From Trametes villosa (lineage: Eukaryota; Basidiomycota; Agaricomycetes; Polyporales; Polyporaceae), in assembly GCA_002964805.2 (NCBI GenBank), contig PUDQ02000001.1, positions 5,852,001-5,916,000 on the forward strand: a DNA stretch of 64,000 nt, given 5' to 3'. Positions 32,901-45,648 of the stretch are shown piece after piece (within the stretch, counting starts at the first letter, position 1; every line of letters begins with the position of its first letter). A program made the position numbers and the translations under genes. The notes beneath the pieces are model-generated. The model did not search any database and was not told the DNA's origin. It saw only the letters and a list, made by a program, of their open reading frames with translations.

Positions 32901-35900
32901 CAGGAGATCCGCCTCGATGGCGTCGATGCCCTCTGCCCGCGGCCAGCTGATGGGTGCGCTGTGGTCTGGTGAGACTAAAGCTTACCGCCGCTACCCCGGG
33001 AGAACTGCAGATCGCATCTATATCGATCCACGCCTCGCTCCCGAGGTTCGCTGCAGTGGCCACTCGATAGGATGCGGCCGCACGCGCGCACCCCCGAGGC
33101 AGCTTGCTTTGTACGTGTGAAGAGCGCGTCCGCGCGCTGCACGACAAGTCAGCGCGCCTCGGCCGCGATCACGTACTGAACTACTCACCACCCGCCGATG
33201 GGTCGCGCAGATCCCCACGGCACTCTATCGGATTTCCTCGAGCCAACCCAACACTAGCGAGCGAGCCGCGTCCAAATCGCGATATCCCGCTCGCGCTGCC
33301 AATCTCATCGCATCTCCAGACTCCCACCGCGACCTCGCGCCCCCGCGCCGGACGCGCGGGCGTGCGTGGGTACCGCGCGCGGACGCGCACGCCTCGCGGC
33401 GCGGCCCCTTACACACCCGCGCCCGAAATATCCACAGCGCACGCGCGTGACCGCGCGACGACTTTCCGGCCGCGCACCGGCGCATGCTATAGGCCACATC
33501 TGTCCCGGCTGGCGCGTCGTGGAAGTTCTGCAGCGGCGCTGGCTCTGCGGCGTTGACAATTAGCAGACTGCTGCCGTATGTCGGCGCCTGAATGGAATAT
33601 TAGTGTCATATCGCGGTGGGCGCACGTACGGTGCGCGTTCCTAACCCTAGCGAGCACTACGTGTACTGCGGCTCGCGGTGATTGCCCATATGCGCCTGCA
33701 GCCCTGCAGGAGAGCCTCTGAGATGAACACAGGCCGCGTATCAATACACAGATTGGGTGCGCCCAAACTCACCGTCCGCCCGGAAACCCCACCCCGCATC
33801 CATTTCCGCACTTCAACGCTTGACTGATTAGATCCTGCCTCCGGGCTCATTCCAAGGATGCCTGAGCAGCGCCCCCAGAACCGTCCGGGATGGACAGCGT
33901 CGCCCCACGAGCCGCGCCAGAAGCGTTCATAGGAGGCGAAGCCGCAGCGTAAGCAGCGAAGAGCCCGGCGTGCACGCCCGCAGGCGCCCCCGCTGCCCCC
34001 GCCGCCGCCCGTGGCCGCAGCGTGAGCTCGGGCAATAGAGAATCACGCGCCCGCAGCGAAGGCGAAGGTGGACTGTCCGGCGTGCGCTTCTGGATGTAGC
34101 TGCCTATCCGGGTACCCGTGCGCAGGGCGGCGGGCACAGTCGCCAGATGGGTGCGGCGATAAGATAGCCTGAGCATGCCCAGAGTTCAAGAGGGAGCGCG
34201 CGGGCGTGGGGCTCGCCGGCCTGAGAAGAGAAAGCCACAGATTCCGGCGCGCCAGGCGAGGACAGGGGAGAGCGCGAACCCGGGCCACGCGCGCGAGCAT
34301 CCGGGCGGAGCAGGAGCAAGCTCGCGCACTCGCTCGCCCGCCTGACATTGTCCAAGCGCATCGTAGACGTACATGCGCATCGGCGCCCGCGCGACGAGTG
34401 CACCGCGAGCCAGATGCAGCCCGGGCATCCCAAGCGCGCCCGAGCATTCGCCGAGAGGCGCCCGCTTTGGGGGGACGTTCCCGCCGCGAGCGTCCGGGCC
34501 GCGGCGCGGTGGGGCGGGCGTGGTATGTTCGGCCAGGATATGCGCGGACGGCGCGCAGGTGACCGCGGGTATTGTGGGAGGCCCAATTGGCGCGCGGGCG
34601 CGCGAGCATGTGAGAGCGAGGATGGGTGGACGTCGATGTCCGAGGGGATTCGGCGGATGGGGCAAGCGCAAGAGAGGTACGCCGAGGGTGCTCGCAGTGT
34701 CGCTGAAGCCAAGCTCGACATTGATGACGACTCCGAGCGCCGGAGGCGGGGGCGAAGCCGCGTCGAAGCGCAAGGAGCGCACGGTGCTGAGTCTAACAAG
34801 GTCGAGCGAGCGAAAGCCCGGCGCCGCCGTGCGCCCCAAGTCGGATCGCGGACAAGCTCGAGCGCGCGAGCGCGGGGGACTGAGTTGAGCAGGGCCCGGC
34901 GATCCAGGTGCATCGGGGCGAAGCCGCGCGACGAGCGGTTGTGCCGCAGCGCGTAAGGAAGTCCGTGGGCTCCACGAGAGCTCCGGTGCGGGGGAAGCTG
35001 GGGAAGCTGGATGGACGCATGAGTAGAGGTCAGTTGGGCGCCGGGGGCATGCCACGGTTGAGTTCGCGCGCGGTCGCTCCGGGCGCCTGACCGGGGCATC
35101 TTCAAAATCAGCCCTGTGAGCGTCTGGGGCCGGAGGCTCGAGAGTAGGAGTGGCACAACTCACATGTGCATGGCTAAACCGAGGTGGGGTCGGCGTGAAG
35201 GCGTATCTTCGCGGGTGGCCTATAACCGGCTTCAGCCTCGGAGGGGGACATGGTCACGGACGGCTGACCCTCCGACGACACTCCCGGACGCGATTGGACA
35301 ACTCGGGACACGCTGCTGCTGAAAACACATGGGCGTCAGCGAGGCTCAGTGGGAGATAGACGGCGTACCTGACGGTATGTATTCTTGCAAGCTCGGGCGG
35401 GCACGCACGCGAGACCTGGGAAGGCGAGCTCACTGCTCAGCACTGTGAAACGGCCCGCAACAAGCGGGTTTGGTGCGCCGTGTGTACCGCTTCCCGCCTG
35501 GGCACAGCTAGTTTCGGGCATACAGCCTTCGCGAGAGTTGCGTATTCCAGGCCTGTGTTTAGACGAGGCCCATCAATGTTTAGTGCGCACTCTCGGTCGT
35601 GTGTGCGTGCGCGGAAGTTGAACGGGTCGAAGGCGGAGAGCCATGGGGGAGCGCGCCTCGACCCGCGCGCACCTGAGTATGGGTCGAGCCTTTGCGGGTG
35701 CTTGACGGCCATTGGTGGGATGCTGGGGAAACGGGAAACGGCTCAGGAAGGAGGACGTCTCGGATTTGGGATGGGTTTATTTGAGGAATGCACCCGCCAC
35801 GCCACGCGTAGCTCTGCCTCAAGCTCCCGGCCGCACGCGCAGCGCGGCCACGTACGGCGTCATCAGTGCATCGTCAGTGGATTTGCGCTGCGCCCGAGTG

Positions 35901-37700
35901 CATATGATGCCGGACGCGCACAGACGCACCCGCGCGAGAGGCGCCCCGGGATGAGCATGATGCAATCTCGCGAACCTTGCCCGTCTTCCATCCAATACGA
36001 TGGGCGCATACCCGGGCGTGCCGAGTGAGGAGCGCGCGCTTGATTCCGAAGTAATTGAGGAGCGCGTCGTCGGCCGTCGAAGGGCGAGGACGAGGAACGC
36101 ACAGGCAGCCCACGTCGGGCGGAATGGTGGCCGCGGAAGTGCGCTCGGAGGGTGCCTTCCGGGTCAGCCGACGCAGTCACCTATCATGCGCGCGCGATTG
36201 CGCCTGCGCGTCCAGAACTACCCTCCCGCTGCGAGTCTGGCGGTATGTGACCGTGTGGGCGACCGCCATCGGGCGAATCGAATCGCAGCAGGAGCAGAGG
36301 CCACGGTCGGCCTGGGTTCGGCCGGCGCCTGGACTGCTCGTCCTGTGAGCAAGTCTAGGCGGCGCTGTTAGTGCCTTGGCGTAGATTGGACGGATGGCCG
36401 AACGCCATGCAGCTCGCGCCGGCATCTCAGCAGACGTGGGTGCGAACGCGCACTGGGACGGACACCGTCCGTGGCAGGCGGACAACATTGCGCGGGGCTT
36501 GGGATTGGCGTCGTGCGAGACCGGCAGCGGAGTTTGATGGAAGACCGGGCATTTTGAAGGAGGTGGAAGAAGACGCAGGATGGCCGGCGTCTAGCTATGC
36601 ATGGATAGCGTTGAGAAGCGGGGCAAGGCGCGGTGTGCGGTGCGCGTCAAGGACAGCAAGAGAAGGTTGAGTACGGTAGGACATGAGAAAGAAGAGAGGG
36701 GTACATCGGTGGTGCTAAAGGAGGAGGGACCGGTGTAGTGAAGAAGTGTATAAGTGGCCTCCGGAGACCGATCTCATCGGTGCCCGGTCGTGCCTTCGAA
36801 GTCGTCCTCGAGCCGGGAGTACAGCCGCCGGGGACTGGAAGACATCGTGTTGAATGCAGTGCATGCTCATGGCGCTTGCGGGATATGGTTTGTGTGTGCA
36901 GATCGGATGCGTCAATAGCATGTAGCAGAAGGGCACGCGCGGAGAGACCTTCGGAGGACTGAGTCAGCGATGGAGAGTTATGGATGAACTCTGAGACTAT
37001 TCGTCAGCGCGAGGAGAGACACGACTGCTGGGAGCGTGCGCTCGAGTCAACTGAGCCGTCCGTCGTACGGTCGGGATACGTAGACGCTGCTAGAAGCCAA
37101 TCAACTGGACGATTAGTCAGGGGAAGAGAAAGCTGAGCGATGCCAGTCAAAGCGCGCCGGAGGAGTTGATGGGACTGTGGCCGTAGTCAGGATAGCTTGT
37201 CAGGCACGAAAAACAGATAACCAGAGGTGCAATGAAGGCAGGCGAAGGTTCTGTGTCGAGTCGGGGAGTCGACGAGGATGGACGTCTCTGGAAGAGCGTC
37301 GCGAGCAGCTGGTGTGCGAGCACGTGGGGGCGAGTATATCGGGGATGAGTCGGGCCGAGGATAAGATGAGTGGTGGTTCGGGAGGGCACGGCGGGGGACG
37401 CGCAGGCTGGCACCGATTGGTCGGAGGGACGGTCGCATTCCGAATTGACTCGTCATGGCTCGCCGAGCAGCGTGCGGACGCTGCGGCCTGGTCACGGGTG
37501 CACCGTGGGCTCTGCGGGGGCGAAAGGAGCGGTGTGCGACCCGATGGGGGAGTTGCTGCTGGATGGAGGAGCAGGCTGTCGAAGAGGAGGCCCGCAACGA
37601 GGCCACGGCGTGGAGGGGCAGCCGGCCGCAACAGGGCGGCTGCAGGGAAATGCAGCGGGCGTAACCCCGTGGGAATGCGCGAGAGGGAGTTTTCGGAGTG
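29901..37700. other. GC-rich gene desert upstream of the orphan gene
   Basis: Nearly 8 kb, visibly richer in G+C and CpG than the preceding block, with no gene I can support. Long open frames exist on both strands (for example 305 codons at 29966-30883 and two overlapping ones at 34104-35163, minus). They overlap each other in several frames, are dominated by Arg/Ala/Pro/Ser, and lack domains, as expected of stop-poor GC-rich DNA. No tRNA, rRNA or transposon signature was found. Confidence 0.45.
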
Positions 37701-37791
37701 TGAAAAGGGGAATTGATGGGAATTGGGCGGGTGGGAGATAGGGATCGGGGCTGGGGATCTGCCCTTGGGTTGTCGCGTACGGGGAGGTGTG

Positions 37792-37797
37792 TATAAA
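37792..37797 (+). promoter_or_regulatory. TATA box candidate for the orphan gene
   Basis: TATAAA, 259 bp before the ATG at 38056, within GTGTATAAAGAC. A long CT-rich stretch, CCTCCGCCTTCCCCGCCC, follows, as in many strong fungal promoters. A second candidate, CTTATAAGT, is nearer at about 38005. Confidence 0.45.
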
Positions 37798-38055
37798 GAC
37801 TTGGCCGGCCTCGCCCTCCTCCGCCTTCCCCGCCCGTGGGCTCCCCCGTCACATCCCCGCCACCGTCCTCCCCGCTTGGGTTGTCTGTGCCACTGCACAA
37901 AGCTTGAGCTTGTACATCTTCTTCTCAGCTTGGTCCGCCCATTGCACATAAAGACCCCCCCAGCCACGGTTTCCCCGACCGCGCTCCCACCCAAGTTCAA
38001 CTTGCTTATAAGTACAACCAACCATCTTCCCCTCGCCCACCCCCTCCCCACAGCG

Positions 38056-39107
38056 ATGTACGACTACCCCCTAGCCAGCTCATCGTCCTCGACCCCGCCC
38101 TCGCCGGTGCGCAAGCACCTGCACAGGCGATCACAGTCGCCTCTTCCCCACCTCGCCACGCTCCTCCCCTCTGGCAGCCACCACCACCAGCACCATCACC
38201 ACCACCGCCGGCAATATTCGCCATCAACACGCGCTGCAGACATCTCGCGCTTGCTCGACCCCGCGTACGCGAGCAGCTCGTCGTCCTCCACAATGAGCCC
38301 GACGCCTTCGCCACATGCGCAGACGCGCGCCTACGTCGACCACAACGGTGACCTCCACGATCCCGACTACCGCGACTTCCCCGTCCTGCGCCCAACGTCG
38401 CGCCCCAGCACCTCTCGCAAGCAGCGACGGACGAGCACGGGCAGCGCAAACGCGGCGCGGTCGCGTAGCCACGACCGGTACTCGGCCGGCGTCAACCCGA
38501 CGCGTCCCGGCTGGGAACGCGATTGGAGTGCGGAGGTAGATGACTCGGACGCGGAGGACGTCGACGACGACACGGAGAGTCAGTCCCACTTCAGCCCGTT
38601 CGCGTCTCAGCACGCGTCGACGCGCAAGAACACGTCGCACAGCGCGTTCAACTTCTCCCCCTACCACCCTCCGAGCTACTACTACTTCACGGACGCGCCG
38701 AAAACGTCGAGTCCTGTGGGGTCCTTGGAGGAGGAGCACACGAACGCGCTCGGCTTGCACGAGTCGCCGTTCGGGGAAGACGAGGTGGAGGAAGTCGTCG
38801 AGGAGGCGCGTCCGCGCTCGAGCTGCCTGATTAGGAAGAGCTCGAAGCCGAAGAAGGACGTGTCCAAGGACGAGAAGGCGGAGGAGCCTACCCAGATCCT
38901 CAGCCCGTTTGACGAGAATGACGTTGACGAGCACGCGACTACGTGAGTTTTTTCTGTTTTATATCCTGTTATCGGGCTTTTGCTGACGGCGTTCTCTCCA
39001 GCCCGACGTGCACGCATATCCTACGCCAGCAGTGGGAGGTTCTCAGCCTCCGCGTCCGCTTCGGCCTCTTCCACGCCAAGCGGCGACTGCGCCGGCGACG
39101 CACATAG
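38056..39107 (+). CDS. Ser/His-rich low-complexity protein with a conserved basic C-terminus, unknown function
   Basis: Two exons, 38056-38942 and 39002-39107, give 330 aa (T-T|P-T-C-T-H). The N-terminus is Ser/Pro-rich with a His run (about residues 38-47), then several Ser runs. The block R-A-Y-V-D-H-N-G-D-L-H-D-P-D-Y-R-D-F-P (about 92-110) looks structured and I recall it from uncharacterised agaricomycete proteins. Acidic patches (D-D-S-D-A-E-D-V-D-D-D) and E-E-V-V-E-E-A follow. The end, T-C-T-H-I-L-R-Q-Q-W-E-V-L-S-L-R-V-R-F-G-L, is amphipathic and finishes K-R-R-L-R-R-R-R-T, a possible nuclear signal. It stands alone between two gene deserts. A regulatory role is possible but not shown. 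Confidence 0.78.
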
Positions 39108-40020
39108 ACGACTCTTTTCTTTCTATCATGGTTACCCTTCCCTCCCCTAGCTGGCGCACAGGCTGAAACACGCCGGCCCCGGTCGACTCGGCACGCGTGC
39201 GCGCACCCACGCAGACACGCAGGTCAGGTCGATGTGCGCACTCGCCCGACCGTCCTGCCTCTGTCTCTTCCCCCTCTCGCGCATGGGCACGCCCTCCGGA
39301 CCGCGGGACGCCCGTCCCGCGGCGACCACCGCCGTTCGCATCGCTATCCTTATGCATTCACATCATCGCCCGTCCGTCTCTCCCATGCTCCCCCTCTCTC
39401 GGCGCCCTCGGACTCTCTCGCGGCGCCCCTCGCCGGCCCGCCCCGTGTTTCCTCACGCCGCGCGGCACCGAATGGTGCGCTTCGCGCGAGCGTCGCGGCG
39501 CTCCCACGCGCCGGCCCAGTGTCTCATACATATGCGCTCCGTCTCCCGTCTCGCCTCCCTCGCCTCCCCCGCATGCTTCACGCTCGTGCGCACGCACGGC
39601 CGCGCGTACGAACGAACGCACGAACGATGTCTCGCCCGGACAGCTCGGACGCTCTCTCTGCTTATCCCCATCTCCGTTTGCTCCCACATCCCATCCCGTC
39701 GACGCTCGCATTCGATCACACGTCCTTTACGCTTTCGGCCTGCATTTGCATTGCATCTTTCACCCTGCTGTCACGGTCACGGCTCTCTCTTGCACACAGT
39801 ATATTTTTTCCACCACCACCACGCATCCCCATCCCATCGACATCTACCCACACGTCTCCCCACGCACCCCACGCATTCCCCCGCCTCGGCGCGGGCTTCA
39901 TTTTTACGCACCACTACGCATCGCATTGGTTTTCGGGAGCAGGAAGAAGGAGCAGTTACGTAGCAGTAGGAGTAGGAGATCTGTCATGATCTTGGAACGA
40001 ACGAATGGATGAAGCTGAAG
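39108..40020. other. Pyrimidine-rich region downstream of the orphan gene
   Basis: The plus strand is C/T-rich, so TAA, TAG and TGA are rare, and all three plus frames stay open together for about 730-815 bp (39197-40012). Simultaneous openness in three frames argues against coding. A long 3' UTR or leader of an unannotated transcript is possible. Confidence 0.55.
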
Positions 40021-43000
40021 TTTGACGACGATGAACCGTTTTCCGCGTGAACTGTTTGCGAGTTGTGTGCTGCAAATTTGTTTGCCTTCGCTGAGATCTG
40101 TGAGGCGTATGACATCAGGACCAAGCCCTGGTGCGCTCGAACGCTAAATTTGAGTGTAGATAGGGATTAGAGCTCGCCCGACGCCGGCGCGACAAATCTG
40201 CCCCTGCGTTCCGCACTCCATATGGCGCGCTCCCCGAAAAGGCTCGCAACGCCGGCGGGCGCGACGAACACCCGCGCCTTCGGAGTGCGACCGGACGGCG
40301 CCCTGTCAATATTCAATCTTCAGGGCCCCGGAGGGCGGGTCGTCTCGGGGAGTCGGGGTGGAGAGACGCATCAATTGACGGAACGCGCGCGCGCGGGCGC
40401 TCCGGCGCGCGACGCTCGCGATCCGCTGTGGTTGTCTGGCGGGGTGGCCGACTCGCTGGCAGAGGAGTTCGGAGTCCGGTTTGCGGTCTTGTTGCGGTCT
40501 TGCATGTTCTTATTGGCTCGCGCGCAGCTTGGTGTCTTGGGTGTTGTGCGTCTTGTGCGGATGGGGACAAGGCCTCCGGCGGGTCACAAGGCGCCGCGTT
40601 CCGTTCACGGCGCGAGAGCGCGCCTTCAATATTATCGAGTTCCGAGTCCGACCCTGTCGATCATTTTGAGCAGGTACATGTATTCCGGGTCCGCTCAGTA
40701 ACGCAAGAACCATTATTTGCAGGCACAGATCGTGCGCCGGGCCCACGCAGCCGGGAGCTCAACGTTCAGGACATGCGCGCCCGCACGGCAGTGCACACGT
40801 ACGCCCACAATACACCGCGCAGCGGCATGGGCTCACCTCGGAGCCTTGAGGACTGTCATTCTCAGCGGGCGCTCGAGCGGAGGGCATACGTCCCGCGAGG
40901 ACGCCCATGCCACGGTTCTCCGGGGGTTCTCTCCCCGGGCAACAGTCCACATCGTGACTGCAGCGCCTCCTCGGGCTCTCCTAGGGTCACTCGTCCACAC
41001 GCTCGCATGGGATGAGCGTCTGCGCCGGGTTCTGCACCACAGAAGTCCTCGCGCGATGGCATCGATGCGCATCTATGAGAGGCTTTCCGCAGTGCCCAGC
41101 CACCGCGGGATCGATATGGGCGAGCTCGGGAGGCTTCGGGCACGGCGAGGGGCAGCGTGACCTTAATGCGCCGTGCGAGTGTGGACGCAGTTGGTCAGCG
41201 CGCACCCACGTTCATACCGTGTTCATAGTTCTGCGGCGGGGGCGGGGGGCACGGGCAGGTGCAGCTGGTGTGGTCGAGTCAGCGCGAGCCGCGTTCACGA
41301 GCGAGCTAGCCCGCGCGGGCCGATGGAGCGAACATGAGAGGTACTTGCGCTGCACTGCATGGATTGAAGGAAAGTAGGGCGTATAGCACGCGAAATGCGA
41401 GATGAGGCCTACTGTGCTGTGCGCGCGGGGTCAGATGAGCGTGGGCACTGCAGCGTGAGGCTGGATATCCGGATTTTGAGGAGGCGATCGGCGCAGCGCG
41501 AGGCACGCAGCAAGATGAAGTTGCACGGATATCGCAAAGCTTGTACACTCGTCGCGTCTGCATGTGAATGCCGCAGCCGCACGTAGTACGACGTCGTGTA
41601 CCAGGATATCCAGCGTCGGCCCAGCGCTCGCTGCAGATGCCTGGATAGAATCACGGAGCCTGCGCCCCCGGAGTACGAGCTAGTACGAGTGCTGGGCGGC
41701 GCCGGCGATGCCCGCCGCCTGACAGAAAACGTCCGCGCGAATCGCACACGGGCACGGCGCGCACGCGAAATCACGTTGACGCCGCACCGCCGCGCTTCCT
41801 CGCCTTCCCCGACTTCCTCGGAGGGCGAGCTGGCGCCCGCGTCCGATGCAGCTCGGCCGATCGGGCGTCCGGCACGCAGTGCGGCAGGACGCGTGGGAAG
41901 TGCAAGTTGGGGCGGAGCGTGAATCGTGGAGGGAGGTGTGCGGGGAGGGCCGAGCGCCCGCCCGACGCGTCGGGAGAGCGCGACGGACTCGGATGCCGCT
42001 CGGCGCTCGCTACGGCGATCAAAGGGCGAGTGCGTCTCGCGGTGAAGGCCTTTGGATTTTGTCGTCGTCGTCGACTTGAGCTTGAACACCGTCCCTGGAG
42101 ACAGGGGCACTCAAAGAGCGGACGGACGACACGAACGTCCTTTGGAAAACGTGGCACGCGGGGACGCGCGCACGCTAGCGACGGCGGTGCGGGCTCTGCT
42201 CGCTCGAGCTTCGGGAATCGCGCGTCGGCAGCGCGCAGACGCATCTTTCGGTGGGTTGTCTTGGAAATTGGGCGCGGTGCCGGCGGATGTGCGCCCAGGG
42301 GCGCGCGGGGAAGCACGATTTTGGCGGTGGGCGCGGGCGACGGTGAGCGTGAAGATTTCGCGGTTGTCGTGATGGGTGTCTGGGTGCAATCCCGTTTGCA
42401 GGCCTGAACCGCGGAGGTTTTGCGCGCCCGCTCTTGATAGGACAGCCTGGACAGAGGATGTTCATACGCGTCCTAGGGTTACGGTCGAATATCTGTTTCT
42501 TGAGAATGGGAATGTGGCGCGACTGAACAAACCGGTATGGCCCTCGAGCTTCGAGAATACATTCAGCGCGAAAGACTCCTGTGGCATGAGCGTGCGAGGA
42601 GTCGGACCGTCGTGATAAGAGTTTTGAACAGGAGTCCTCGCACCAAAGCGGCTCTCCGCGGTGGGTCCAGGGTGGGTCAGAACTGGATCCGTTGACGTTG
42701 TGCTGACGATGCCGTTCCGCGAGGAGATGCGATAGCTCGGGCGCTGGAGCGGTTAGAGTGCGCCTCCAGTATTTTTGACAGCTGCTCCGAGTCGCTGGGT
42801 GCGGACGGGAAGAGAGGATCGCGCGTGAGCGGACGCGTCGAAATGGCAAACGCGTGTCGTCATCGTCCCCGAGTGACGCGTGACGTCATGCTTTTGGCAG
42901 TCGCAGCTCGTCCCGAGGCGAGTAGGCGCGGCGCGGTTTGTCGCGTGCACACCTTGCTCGACATCCTCCACGCCCTCGCGCATGGGCTGGGAACACGCGG

Positions 43001-45648
43001 ACCGCCTGCCGTCTTGTTCGGTACGGCGGGCGGAGCTGGTCCCGATTATAGCGATGACGTTCTCGCGAGCGTCGTCAGTTGCTGTCTGTGTTACTGCGGT
43101 GCGTCCAACACGTTTCTTGTACACTCGTTTGATCAGTCCGGTGACCCCGCAGGCGTAGCTTGCGATATTCTCTATCACCCGCCGTGCGCTCTCTCACGTT
43201 GACGTCACACAGTACGCAAGTGCACGTCCTCCGTCCGGGACGACCTCGGCCACGCCGCCCGCCCGCGGACATCATCCATCTTTCTCATGACCAGCTCAGG
43301 AAAAATGTCGCGCGCCCCTGACGACACACAAGCATTGCCCATGCTCCATCCAAGCTCTACGCAGGTCTAGACCCGTCGAAATGCTAATCGCTTCCCTTGA
43401 AGGTGGAGCTCGCCCGTGCGGTGTATGCCCTACGATGATGATCCTCTCAGCTCTAGTCGTCAACGTGTCCTCGAATGTGCCTCATCATCACCCAAATTCA
43501 GCGGAAGCTGGGTTACACGCAATACTCACTCGAAGCTTCGCTAACAACCAGTTCTTCGATTCATCTCCGCCCAAATCAACCTCGCGAGCAACCCCGTGAA
43601 CCCCTCCGCCACTCTTCAGCTGCTTCTCCCAGGACTTCTCGCATTGGGTCTCCAAGCACCTGAACAGTCCAAGCCATCTCGTTCCGGTACCCTCTGCGAC
43701 GCTGGCGAGCCTCAAGGCATACTAAAACCCACGTTCTCCGCCACCTCTCCAAGCCCGCCTTCCTCGACCGTCTTCGCCCCATACACAAGCCCTACCCCAA
43801 AGCACGCTATCCTGCCTCCCGCGGCGACTCGCGCTCTTTCAAGCTCCCGACGCGCGCACTCTCTTCTCTGGCATCGCTGCAACTCTGCAGGAACGCTGCG
43901 CATGCCGGCTGGAGCGCCCGAGCGCCCCGATGCGGCCAGCTCAGGCGAGCCTGCGCCCGCAGCTGCCCGTATCTTCCTGCCGCGGCTCAGCAGCAGCTTC
44001 ACAGGTCATCCCTCTGCTGTCCTGTCGTGTTACTACTTCACGACCGCCTGATCTACCCATGTCCGAACGCCGCACTCGTCCTGCACCCCGCGTTCCCAGG
44101 CTTCTTGCAGCGGCAACTGCAACCTGAGGCTGCAGCAACTCCTGCCAGAACCTGCGAAGCCCGGAAGTCACCCCGGACCCGGGTAATACGCGGACCTACA
44201 CAACTGAACTCCCAGCACGCCTCGAGGCTACCGCGCAGCCTGCAGTCCGCCGCGGCCTCCAGCCTCCTCCGGGGCGTTTCCACAGGTAAGTAATCCCCGT
44301 CTTGTTGCCGCAGTCGCGATTCCCCGCGCGCGGGCCGAGCGATATCGCGCTTTGCGGCTTGCCTGACTACCTCGGAGCGCCACAAGCCGTGGCCGTGGGC
44401 TCACATCGCGATTCGCAACCCTCGGAGTTGACGCGCTGCGCGGAGACACAAGCCACAAGGTGAGTACCGCGCTATTCGGGCTAGGCGCGGCGCCTCGAGG
44501 CCCGCGATGCTATTGACGTTTGGCAATGCTCAGGTACGGTGCCTGGCCGACTGCGATGTGTGGTGCGGCCGTCGACGCGTCATCTGCGTCCGTCAGCGCG
44601 CGGCCGGGATCCATTGGTATGTGCATCTCGTCGTGGCGTTTGTGCGCGAGGTACCTGGGCGCCGTGGCGCGGCGCAGTGAGAGGTCTGACTCTGCAGCCT
44701 TCACACGGGGTAAGCACGGGAGCTTGTGTGTGCGCCCGTGTTTGTCAGGGGACAGGAGTGGATGTGCACATACCCGCACGGGATCGGGGGTGTTGCCGAA
44801 TGGAAGTAGGTGGGCGTAAGTGCTACGCCCTTGTGCGGCGTGCGCGGTGGGATCTCGACTCGTACCGGGGCGCCCATGAAGACTTCAGGTGAGTTGTCCA
44901 GAACTCGAAGTTCTTTTAGGTTCAGCGCACTGACTGCATGCGTAAGCTGGTGGAACGCCCTCGGGGTGCTCTCAGATTGTAGGGCTGTAGGCTGACTGGC
45001 CGGTGCTATCCCCTACGGACGGCACTTACGGGCGCGTTCATGAAACGCGCGACCGCATTTACCAGGGAAAGCGTCATGAGGCTTCTACAATGCATACGCT
45101 TTATTGCTGCAGTGACGCCCGCGACGCCGCGGGACTCACGTTTGTGAGTTTCTCGCGTTTCTGCATTTCTGTGCAGAGTTTGCCTCGGGTGCAAGTTTGA
45201 CAGCATCCGAGTCGACCTACACACGAGCACTCTCCCTTTCCTCTCAAACGCTTCACGAGTTTCTTGTGGCTCCTGAGGGTGGTAGGTACATCTCCGCACC
45301 CTACACTGCGTGATGAATTGCCTGAAAACGCTTATCGGCTGAACCTCAAGGTCCACACACCGCAATACATCTATCTAGATTACATGTCAACACCATCTAG
45401 GTATACGAGAAGATTCGCGATGCTCGCCGCTTTGTCATGTAGGTTGGTTGAGCGCACTATGGCGCTCGGGGCAGCGATCCCTTCTTGCTGACTGAGCACA
45501 TCGGCGGGCGATATAAGATCATGGGAGTGTGTGACTCGCTTTGAGATTAGCTTGAAGGAGCTAGCACTTGCTCTGCTATCATTCTGACCAGGCTTGCAAA
45601 CGACGCGAAGATTGCGGTATCCTCGACACTTGATTCTAGAGGCAGGGC
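40021..45648. other. Second gene-poor region
   Basis: About 5.6 kb without a recognisable gene. It is GC-rich at 40.1-43 kb (alternating CG runs near 40385) and more even later. Between 44.2 and 44.9 kb, on the plus strand, lie several good donor sequences (CAG|GTAAGT at 44286, AAG|GTGAGT at 44460, CAG|GTGAGT at 44889). One is followed by a branch-like CTATTGAC and an acceptor CTCAG at 44532. No reading frame across them looks like a protein. The last part must hold the promoter of the gene at 45649. Confidence 0.4.

Noticed and set aside
34104..35163. Two overlapping minus-strand open frames of 350 and 325 codons
   Set aside because: Both are open in different frames over the same GC-rich DNA and are Arg/Ala/Pro-rich. 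This is what stop-poor sequence gives by chance, and no domain is visible.
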